Below are positions 1 to 5,385 of a DNA stretch of 8,030 nucleotides, piece by piece (the first letter of the stretch is position 1; the number at the start of each line of letters is the position of its first letter). Position numbers and translations under genes: made by a program. The notes beneath the pieces were generated by a model. The model saw nothing but the letters and a program-made list of their open reading frames with translations, was not told where the DNA came from and did no database searches. The DNA comes from Promethearchaeota archaeon (GTDB lineage: Archaea; Asgardarchaeota; Lokiarchaeia; Sigynarchaeales; SOKP01), in assembly GCA_014729315.1 (NCBI GenBank), contig WJKD01000053.1, positions 1-8,030 of the forward strand, read 5' to 3'.

Positions 1-180
1 AAACTGCGGTGGGCAATTAATTTTTTTTTGTATGTTAGCTTCGATTGATGCTTTAAAATGTCGAAAGAATAATTTAGAAGTTAAATTATGATTATTGATA
101 TATTTTTTTTAAAAAATTTTGAGTCTTACAAAGAATTTTCAATTTCTCAGATTTAGTTTCAGTAAAAGAAAGAAAAAAAT
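1..180. other. AT-rich non-coding left edge
   Basis: No convincing gene is seen here. Reading frames are short and broken; the longest tail entering from the left edge on the plus strand (frame 2) is about 29 codons and has no recognisable motif. A T9 run at 21-29 could be the terminator of a rightward gene that ends before the window, but that gene is not visible. A further T-run/A-run block at 103-120 is simple AT-rich sequence. The right end of this stretch carries the T-tract that follows the leftward acyl-CoA dehydrogenase gene. Confidence 0.5.
163..179 (-). terminator. Oligo-T terminator of the acyl-CoA dehydrogenase gene
   Basis: Read on the minus strand, this is a run of seven T followed by further T-rich sequence, beginning directly after the out-of-frame stop at 181-183 and about 14 bases past the in-frame stop at 194-196. 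Oligo-T tracts without a hairpin are the usual intrinsic terminators of archaea. The placement right behind position 181 fits the idea that the ancestral gene ended at 181 rather than 194. Confidence 0.45.
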
Positions 181-324
181 TTAAAAATCTATTTTAGGCA
201 TAACATCCTTCTTTTCTCTTCTTGATGGTTTGTATTTGAAGTATCTTCTTGATTCGCTGTCTTCCAGAACATAATTGCTTCCTCCTCCATGTTTCATGAC
301 ACGATAGCGATTTGCTATGAGAAA
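181..324 (-). pseudogene. Out-of-frame C-terminal segment of the acyl-CoA dehydrogenase
   Basis: This stretch is open on the minus strand in a frame different from the main dehydrogenase reading frame and ends at TAA (181-183). It encodes a segment containing IANRYRVMKHGGGSNYVLED, with GGGS at 277-288. This lines up with the RDAKLYEIGAGTSE type of C-terminus found in IVD/LCAD-like dehydrogenases, where Gly replaces the YEGT Glu. The in-frame tail of the main gene has no such motif. I infer one indel (or two nearby) between about 300 and 345 on the plus-strand coordinates. No long homopolymer lies there, so a simple run-length sequencing error is not obvious. It may be assembly error or real gene damage. 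Confidence 0.65.
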
Positions 325-1561
325 TCATGCAATAAGGATCAAGCAATCCAATTGGATTAGAGTATTGTCTTATGAAACCACGCCCGCCCATCGTTCGGAA
401 GCAGTGGATGGCACTTTCAAATCCTAATTCGGTTGATGAGATTTTCAACCCCATAGCTTGAGCAGCCATTAATTTAGAACTTCCTAACTCGGGATTTTTA
501 TCTAATTCCCTCGTATATTGAAGGAGAGCCGAAACAAGTAAATTCATGTTGCGAATGTTTTTTGAAATGGGAAATCGAATTACTTGATATTCGTGTAGTT
601 TTTTATTGAACTGTCTCCGATGTAGAGCATACGTATGCGAATAGAGGAGCTTTTTCATTGCATCACCTAACGCTTCAGCGCTGATTACTAAACGCTCCTC
701 GGTAAGTTGGTGAAACATGATATCTAAACCATTTCCACTAAGAATGTTTTCCCTCGGTACCTCTACTCTATCAAATATTAGCCTACTTACAAAGGCATCG
801 GTCATACCGTAGGTCCGAACTCTTGCCGATCGGAAATTCTTTAGTTGTTGGTCTTCCGTATCTACTATGACGGCAGCTAGCTGACCATTACTTAATCGTC
901 CGTATACAATTATATAATTAGCAATCATCCCGTTTGTAATAAATACCTTCTTCCCCTTAATTACTAAATTTTCCCCTTTATCGATTAACCGCAATTCCAT
1001 GTTGAATATGTCACTCCCTGCGTTGAATTCAGTCATTGCTGAGGCTCCAATCTTTCCTTCAATGGCTACAGGTTTTAAGTATTTCTCTTTTTGTATGCTA
1101 TTAGCAGCGTATTCTACGGGATTGCAATATAATGTTCCGCCCGCTAATCTACCCATCTCAACACTGTAATTTCCGGCAATATATCTCTCACTATATTCTG
1201 ACCATCTTCCACCGCATAACGCGTAGGCAATTAAAGCGTTTCTTGTCACTCTTCCTACTTCGTATTGAGATTCGTCTTGCATTATGGTGCTATAATAACC
1301 AGCATCTGCCAGTTTTTTCATAATACCTACTACGATGTCTTTCTTTTTATCTTGCGTAGGCTCCTCAACAAAATAGTTAAGTTCTTCTAACATCCTCAGA
1401 TCCTTATCCAAGTCCCTTTCCAAAAACTCGTAGAAGTCCATAAGAAAATCTTTTTCTTCGGGCTTTAGGATAGGATTGTTTAACAAGTCTAGCTCTGCAA
1501 CATACCGCTGAATCCTTATCGGTTCAAATTCTGAGAGTCTGGTGTCCACTTTTATTTTCAC
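194..1561 (-). CDS. Acyl-CoA dehydrogenase, IVD/LCAD-type, C-terminus apparently frameshifted
   Basis: A flavin-dependent acyl-CoA dehydrogenase; the family oxidises the alpha-beta bond of an acyl-CoA thioester and passes electrons to ETF. Visible are the FAD/substrate signature AMTEFNAGSD (residues 175-184), KGKKVFITNG (202-211), the RRQFNKKL segment (315-322) and MGGRGF (391-396). The usual YEGT catalytic Glu is absent, but LTEERL (286-291) places a Glu (E289) where isovaleryl- and long-chain acyl-CoA dehydrogenases carry their base. The start is GTG at 1561, preceded by AGGA seven bases upstream. Length, 455 aa, is slightly above the usual 380-400 because of an extended N-terminus. The last 44 residues (about 412-455) are Lys/Arg-rich and unlike the family, while another frame encodes the expected GGGS-containing tail. 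It is divergent to the thiolase-like operon. Family assignment is firm; substrate is unknown. Confidence 0.9.
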   Translation of the reverse strand: MKIKVDTRLSEFEPIRIQRYVAELDLLNNPILKPEEKDFLMDFYEFLERDLDKDLRMLEELNYFVEEPTQDKKKDIVVGIMKKLADAGYYSTIMQDESQYEVGRVTRNALIAYALCGGRWSEYSERYIAGNYSVEMGRLAGGTLYCNPVEYAANSIQKEKYLKPVAIEGKIGASAMTEFNAGSDIFNMELRLIDKGENLVIKGKKVFITNGMIANYIIVYGRLSNGQLAAVIVDTEDQQLKNFRSARVRTYGMTDAFVSRLIFDRVEVPRENILSGNGLDIMFHQLTEERLVISAEALGDAMKKLLYSHTYALHRRQFNKKLHEYQVIRFPISKNIRNMNLLVSALLQYTRELDKNPELGSSKLMAAQAMGLKISSTELGFESAIHCFRTMGGRGFIRQYSNPIGLLDPYCMISHSKSLSCHETWRRKQLCSGRQRIKKILQIQTIKKRKEGCYA

Positions 1562-1637
1562 CTAATTCCTATATTTGAAATCATACAACTTTGCAATTCT
1601 CGATTTGATACTGAACAATTTGTATAATTTATCTTTT

Positions 1638-1647
1638 ATTTATAAAA
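1638..1647 (-). promoter_or_regulatory. TATA-like box for the acyl-CoA dehydrogenase gene
   Basis: On the minus strand this reads TTTTATAAAT within TTTTATAAATAAAAG, close to an archaeal TATA box. A start site about 25 bases downstream would fall near 1612 and give a leader of about 50 bases before the GTG. A second AT-rich match (AAATTATACAAA, 1619-1630) lies closer to the gene, so the exact box is uncertain. Confidence 0.35.
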
Positions 1648-1658
1648 TTACTCTTAAT

Positions 1659-1678
1659 CCTAATAAATCCTAATAAAT
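1659..1678. repeat. Two tandem copies of CCTAATAAAT
   Basis: A perfect 10-bp direct repeat, CCTAATAAAT at 1659-1668 and again at 1669-1678, sits between the two divergent TATA-like boxes. Each copy spans about one helical turn, so both face the same side of the DNA. It could be a regulator site or chance in AT-rich sequence. Confidence 0.6.
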
Positions 1679-1696
1679 TTATAATTGATGAAATTC

Positions 1697-1706
1697 AAAT
1701 ATAAAA
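1697..1706 (+). promoter_or_regulatory. TATA-like box for the thiolase-like/DUF35 operon
   Basis: AAATATAAAA is the best TATA-like match upstream of the operon. A start site about 25-28 bases downstream would lie near 1730, leaving a leader of about 45 bases that contains the ribosome binding site GGTGAT (1762-1767). It is assigned by similarity and spacing only. Confidence 0.4.
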
Positions 1707-1776
1707 TGTTATCAATAAGCATTTACACAAAAAAAATGTGAAAAATTGAACCCGCTTAAAGGGTGATATTAAATAA

Positions 1777-3021
1777 ATGACAAGAAAAGTATGTATAATT
1801 GGTGTTGGCCATACAGATTTTAATTCAATGACTCCGGGAATGCAGTGGAAAGAATTTATGTACGAAGCATGTAACAAAGCATACATGGATGCTGGCTTAG
1901 ATCCAAGAAAAGATGTCGATGGCTTCATTACATGCGCCGAAGATTACTGGGAGGGATTCAGTATTTTTGATGAATTTGTCCCAGATCAAATCGGTGCTTT
2001 GCTTAGACCGTGCTGCACAGTCTGTGGAGATGGTATATACGGTTTAGGAACGGCTTACATGCAAATTATGACGGAACTATTTGATGTTGTCTCCGTGGAG
2101 GCACATAGTAAAGCCTCTGATCTCTTGACTTACGGAGATATTGTTCTTCACGCTCTAGATCCCATTTTCGAAAGACCTGTCTCTGGTTCTATTGAGCGAC
2201 CGAATTACGGTGGACTTCCATCTTATACGCCAGAGGACCCAAAACCGTTGGTGGGAGCTTCAGAAGATAAAGATCGTATCCATCCGTATTTCTTAGCGGG
2301 ATTGGAAATGCAAAATTACCTTAAAACAACAGGTACCACTGAAGAACAGTGTGCTGCAGTTGTGGTAAAAAATAAGAAAAACGCGTTTTCAAATCCTTAC
2401 GCAGATTACGAGTTAAACATCACGGTTGACGATGTAATGAACTCAGAGTACCTTTTTAAACCCGTGAAGCATTTAGATATTAGTCCTAATGTCGATGGTG
2501 CGATTTGTTTTGTTCTCGCAACAGAGGAAGTTGCAAAAGGTTTAGGAATTGAACCGATTTATCTTGAAGGTTTTGGTTGGTGTTCTGAAACGCCTTGGTT
2601 ATCCACAAGAGGTATGAATGCAGATTACGCAAAAAAGGCCGCTAAAATGGCATTTAAAATGGCCGGGATTACACAACCTACCAAAGAAATAGATGTTGTA
2701 GAAGTCGACGATAGATTTTCGTTTAAAGAACTTCAACATCTGGAAGCTATAGGCTTAGCAAGGAAAGGAGAAGCTGGTGAGATGGCGGAAGAAGGCGCTT
2801 TAGATGTAAAAGGTTCACTTCCAACGAACACATCTGGAGGATCACTTGGAGTTGGCAATTCTCTTGAAGCTACAGGATTACAAAAAGCGTTAGAGATCGT
2901 GACACAATTACGAGGACATGCTGGAAAACGACAAGTTCTTGATGCAGAGATTGGATTGGCTCAAGCTTGGAGAGGTATTCCTTCGGGAAGCGGGGCAGTA
3001 GCAATATTAAGGAGGAATTAA
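1777..3021 (+). CDS. Thiolase-like protein (SCP2 type) lacking Cys/His; first of tandem pair
   Basis: 414 aa, thiolase fold, N-terminal KVCIIGVGHTDF (4-15) and C-terminal glycine loop SGGSLGVGN (353-361). The nucleophilic Cys of thiolases is replaced: the segment reads TVCGDGIYGLG (81-91), with Gly86 at the aligned position and a Cys83 three residues earlier. The HDCF-like motif is VDDRFS (310-315) and the GHP His is Asn361. LDISPNVDGA (233-242) is the conserved substrate-loop region. An insertion around residues 131-168 lengthens it beyond the usual 380-390. It therefore keeps the CoA-binding fold but probably not thiolase chemistry; a Cys-less aldolase like Ltp2 or a structural partner subunit is possible. 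ATG follows GGTGAT with a 9-base gap. It leads a four-gene operon; the next gene starts 17 bp after its stop. Confidence 0.85.
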   Translation: MTRKVCIIGVGHTDFNSMTPGMQWKEFMYEACNKAYMDAGLDPRKDVDGFITCAEDYWEGFSIFDEFVPDQIGALLRPCCTVCGDGIYGLGTAYMQIMTELFDVVSVEAHSKASDLLTYGDIVLHALDPIFERPVSGSIERPNYGGLPSYTPEDPKPLVGASEDKDRIHPYFLAGLEMQNYLKTTGTTEEQCAAVVVKNKKNAFSNPYADYELNITVDDVMNSEYLFKPVKHLDISPNVDGAICFVLATEEVAKGLGIEPIYLEGFGWCSETPWLSTRGMNADYAKKAAKMAFKMAGITQPTKEIDVVEVDDRFSFKELQHLEAIGLARKGEAGEMAEEGALDVKGSLPTNTSGGSLGVGNSLEATGLQKALEIVTQLRGHAGKRQVLDAEIGLAQAWRGIPSGSGAVAILRRN

Positions 3022-3029
3022 GAGGTGAT
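3022..3029 (+). promoter_or_regulatory. Strong ribosome binding site that fixes the second thiolase-like start
   Basis: GAGGTGAT is fully complementary to the archaeal 16S 3' end (ATCACCTC) and sits 9 bases before ATG at 3039. An upstream in-frame ATG at 2967 would overlap the previous gene by 55 bases and add 24 residues that do not match the family, so 3039 is chosen. Confidence 0.8.
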
Positions 3030-3038
3030 GAGAAAAAG

Positions 3039-4205
3039 ATGAAAAAAGATGTTGCTGTTATTGGAGCCGGTATGACGCTTTTCAGAAGGCGTTTAAAAGA
3101 AACCGGGAAAGAACTTTCGTATTTAGCAGCTAAACAAGCTATGGAAGAAGCAGGTATTCAAAAAGATGATATTGACATGGTAGTTATGGGAAGTGCACCT
3201 GATGCTTTCGATGGAATTCATCAAAAGGGAGAAAATCTGCTTGATGGAGCAGCTGGTGCTGGAAAACCATATGTTAGAGTATTTAACGGAGGGGGCACTG
3301 GAGTTTTTGCTCCTATCGCAGGCTGGTGGCATGTCGCATCAGGAGTCGCGGATGTATGTTTAGTAATAACCGAAGAAAAGATGGGAAATTGTTATCCTCA
3401 TCCTCAAACTGCCTTTAGACATATCTGGGATCCAGTCCTCGATAGACCTTTAACGCCAAATCTTGTATGGTTATTTGCGATGGAAATGAACAGATATATG
3501 ACTGTTCATAACATTAAAAAAGAAGATATCGCTCGAGTTGCCGTAAAAAATAAAAGAAACGCTGTTGGACATCCATGTGCTCAGCTTGCTGATCCAAACA
3601 TCACGGTTGACGATGTTTTAAATTCAGAAATGATGGCATGGCCCGTTCAGAGACTAGACATAAGTCCTCCGAGCGACGGTGCTGCCGCCTTGATATTTTG
3701 TAACAAAGATATCGTCCATCGATTTACTGACGACCCCGTATTCATATCCGGAGTTGGATGGAACATAGATAGTACAATCTGGACGAACAGAGATTTGTAC
3801 TTTCCACGATACGTGTCCTTGGCAGCAAAAATGGCTTATAAAATGGCAGGTATACAAAATCCACCCAAAGAGTTAGATTTTGCTGAACCTTACGATCCGT
3901 TCGATTACAAAGAACTCCATCACATGGAAGGATTGCAATTATGCAAGAAGGGAGAAGCTCCCATATTAACGCGCGAGGGAGTGACCCAGCGCGACGGGGA
4001 TCTTCCTATTTGTCCTTCTGGAGGGCTTCTGGGCGTTGGAAACCCAATTGCGGCTACTATGGGTCAGAAAGCGTGCGAAGTATACTGGCAATTAGCAGGC
4101 AAGGCTGGCAAGCGACAAGTTCCTGGTGATCCAAGAATGGGATTAGGACAGGCGTGGGGAGATATAATGCAAATGGCTACCGTAATGATCATGAGGAGAG
4201 GATAG
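3039..4205 (+). CDS. Thiolase-like protein (SCP2 type) lacking Cys/His; second of tandem pair
   Basis: 388 aa from the ATG at 3039, the normal length for an archaeal/SCP2 thiolase. It starts MKKDVAVIGAGMT, has VFNGGGTGVF (81-90) where thiolases carry the nucleophilic Cys (Gly86 here), LDISPPSDGAAA (206-217), EPYDPF (283-288) at the HDCF-like position with Tyr285 replacing His, and SGGLLGVGNP (327-336) with Asn335 replacing the GHP His. It is only distantly similar to its upstream neighbour, so the pair probably forms a heteromer rather than being a recent duplicate. The Tyr in the active-site region recalls Ltp2-type aldolases, where tyrosine is thought to act in place of Cys/His; that parallel is inference. 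The DUF35 gene follows after 4 bp. Fold is confident; reaction is unassigned. Confidence 0.85.
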   Translation: MKKDVAVIGAGMTLFRRRLKETGKELSYLAAKQAMEEAGIQKDDIDMVVMGSAPDAFDGIHQKGENLLDGAAGAGKPYVRVFNGGGTGVFAPIAGWWHVASGVADVCLVITEEKMGNCYPHPQTAFRHIWDPVLDRPLTPNLVWLFAMEMNRYMTVHNIKKEDIARVAVKNKRNAVGHPCAQLADPNITVDDVLNSEMMAWPVQRLDISPPSDGAAALIFCNKDIVHRFTDDPVFISGVGWNIDSTIWTNRDLYFPRYVSLAAKMAYKMAGIQNPPKELDFAEPYDPFDYKELHHMEGLQLCKKGEAPILTREGVTQRDGDLPICPSGGLLGVGNPIAATMGQKACEVYWQLAGKAGKRQVPGDPRMGLGQAWGDIMQMATVMIMRRG

Positions 4206-4209
4206 AAAA

Positions 4210-4749
4210 ATGGAAGAAGAAAAGAAATTTGAAGGATATCCGAAAAGCGCACCTGGAACACATGTAAGATCTTCCGACATACGAGACAAGAAAATAACTT
4301 ACACATGGTGGGAACCCGAAGTCCAATATAGTTGGTCACTTGGTCCTGCGATGAGCAAATTTTTAGAAGGTCTAAAGGAAGGAAAGATCTTAGGAATTCA
4401 CTGTAAAAGATGTAAACGTGTAATCGTGCCTCCTAGGATGTTTTGCGAATATTGCTACGGACCTACCGAGGAATGGACTGAGCTTAAAGATACGGGAACG
4501 ATAGAAACCTATTCTATTTCGTATTTAGATCCGAACGCACGCCGAATCGAGGAACCGATATTAATTGGAGTGATATCAATTGACGGGGCATCCCCACAAC
4601 ATGGTTTCATGCATTATTTTGGGGAGATGTCAAAGGATGAGATAAAAATCGGCATGAAGGTGAAGGCGGTATGGAAATCTCAGGAGGAACGGGAAGGTTC
4701 CATAACAGATATCAAATATTTTAAACCCTTGAAGGGAGGTGGAATGTAA
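4210..4749 (+). CDS. DUF35 zinc-ribbon/OB-fold protein, acyl-CoA partner subunit 1
   Basis: 179 aa. A rubredoxin-like zinc ribbon formed by C65-x2-C68 and C79-x2-C82, with PPRMFC between, is followed by a beta-rich OB-fold region (about 90-172) ending EREGSITDIKY. An N-terminal extension (1-45) leads to the helix GPAMSKFLEGLKEGKILG that usually docks on the thiolase partner. DUF35 proteins bridge thiolase and HMG-CoA synthase in the archaeal mevalonate complex and pair with Ltp2 in steroid aldolase; they are thought to bind the CoA moiety. No HMG-CoA synthase is in this window. ATG lies 4 bp after the previous stop, with GAGGAG (4193-4198) inside the upstream gene, pointing to translational coupling. 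All four zinc cysteines are intact. Confidence 0.9.
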   Translation: MEEEKKFEGYPKSAPGTHVRSSDIRDKKITYTWWEPEVQYSWSLGPAMSKFLEGLKEGKILGIHCKRCKRVIVPPRMFCEYCYGPTEEWTELKDTGTIETYSISYLDPNARRIEEPILIGVISIDGASPQHGFMHYFGEMSKDEIKIGMKVKAVWKSQEEREGSITDIKYFKPLKGGGM

Positions 4750-5229
4750 ATGACGTTTACCGAAAAACAGACGGATCCCACAGCTCCAACGCATTGGCGG
4801 GGCGATATGCAAGCCGATTATTTTTACGCAAATGGAGTTGCTGGAGACAAGTTCTTTAAACATCTCAAGCAAAACGACAGTTTTTTGGCTTCAAAATGTC
4901 CGGAATGTAATAAAATCTACTGTCCGCCAAGAATGTATTGCGAAGACTGTTTTGTAGACATACCCGACAGCCATTGGAAGCAAATTCCGGCAACCGGAAC
5001 GATTCGGTTATTCACTATTGCGAAATTAAATGCACACGGGAAAAAATTGGACGCTCCTAAAGTCATGGCGCTAATCGATGTGGATCAGACTGATGGTGCC
5101 ATGTTAGGAGTAATCAACACTACAGATTTAGAAGCGGATCTCACCGATAAAAAAGTAAAAGCAGTACTAAAACCCCAAACGGAACGAGAAGGAACATTAA
5201 AAGATATTCGTTATTGGCAGTTGCTTTAA
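4750..5229 (+). CDS. DUF35 zinc-ribbon/OB-fold protein, acyl-CoA partner subunit 2
   Basis: 159 aa. Zinc ribbon C50-x2-C53 and C64-x2-C67 with CPPRMYCEDC, then an OB-fold (about 78-157) with the ending EREGTLKDIRYW. The N-terminal part (DYFYANGVAGDKFFKHLKQN) is the helix preceding the ribbon. It is clearly a paralogue of the gene before it but diverged, so each DUF35 may serve one of the two thiolase-like subunits. The start codon directly abuts the preceding stop (TAA then ATG), with the strong site GGGAGGTGG at 4734-4742, so translation is almost certainly coupled. It is the last gene of the operon; T-tracts follow from 5246. Family is certain; ligand unknown. Confidence 0.9.
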   Translation: MTFTEKQTDPTAPTHWRGDMQADYFYANGVAGDKFFKHLKQNDSFLASKCPECNKIYCPPRMYCEDCFVDIPDSHWKQIPATGTIRLFTIAKLNAHGKKLDAPKVMALIDVDQTDGAMLGVINTTDLEADLTDKKVKAVLKPQTEREGTLKDIRYWQLL

Positions 5230-5245
5230 TCAAAAATTAATTCAA

Positions 5246-5267
5246 TTTTTATTTTTTTTAATTTTTT
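5246..5267 (+). terminator. Oligo-T terminator of the thiolase-like/DUF35 operon
   Basis: Runs of T5, T8 and T6 (5246-5250, 5252-5259, 5262-5267) begin 17 bases past the last stop codon of the operon. This is the usual form of an archaeal intrinsic terminator. Confidence 0.6.
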
Positions 5268-5280
5268 CAAAATTTTAACT

Positions 5281-5328
5281 CTATTATCTGCTTTAGTCAA
5301 TGATATGGTAGGTTTCATTAGATAATAG
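5281..5328. repeat. Perfect 9-bp inverted repeat with 30-base spacer
   Basis: CTATTATCT (5281-5289) is the exact reverse complement of AGATAATAG (5320-5328). It lies between the two convergent genes. Its right arm is also inside the shorter hairpin at 5312-5334, so the two structures exclude each other. Confidence 0.7.
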
Positions 5329-5334
5329 TGAAAC
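5312..5334. terminator. Stem-loop in convergent spacer, possible bidirectional terminator aid
   Basis: GTTTCATTA (5312-5320) pairs with TAGTGAAAC (5326-5334): eight Watson-Crick pairs and one T-G wobble around a 5-base loop, GATAA. It stands between T-tracts for the rightward operon and A-tracts (T on the minus strand) for the leftward BKACE gene. A role in termination or 3'-end protection is inferred from position. Confidence 0.45.
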
Positions 5335-5342
5335 AGATAAAC

Positions 5343-5368
5343 AAAATAAGTAAAATAAAAAAAAGAAA
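5343..5368 (-). terminator. Oligo-T terminator of the BKACE gene
   Basis: On the minus strand this is a T-rich stretch including T8 (plus-strand A8 at 5357-5364), starting about 18 bases after the BKACE stop codon at 5386-5388. Together with 5246-5267 it gives each convergent transcript its own T-tract. Confidence 0.55.
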
Positions 5369-5385
5369 ACTTAAGCTGAGACTTT

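Noticed and set aside
1695..1928. Minus-strand open frame overlapping the start of the operon
   Set aside because: It runs antisense over the promoter and first codons of a well-supported gene and its product looks like random hydrophobic sequence.
2967..3038. Longer N-terminus for the second thiolase-like protein, starting at ATG 2967
   Set aside because: It would overlap the previous gene by 55 bases and add residues unlike the family; a full-strength ribosome binding site (3022-3029) points to ATG 3039, where the conserved N-terminus begins.
1777..5229. Archaeal mevalonate complex (acetoacetyl-CoA thiolase, DUF35, HMG-CoA synthase)
   Set aside because: No HMG-CoA synthase is present, both thiolase-like proteins lack the nucleophilic Cys, and there are two DUF35 genes instead of one.
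5290..5345. Possible C/D box small RNA in the convergent spacer
   Set aside because: Only a partial box C-like ATGATA is seen and no properly spaced box D with flanking stem; the hairpins explain the region better.
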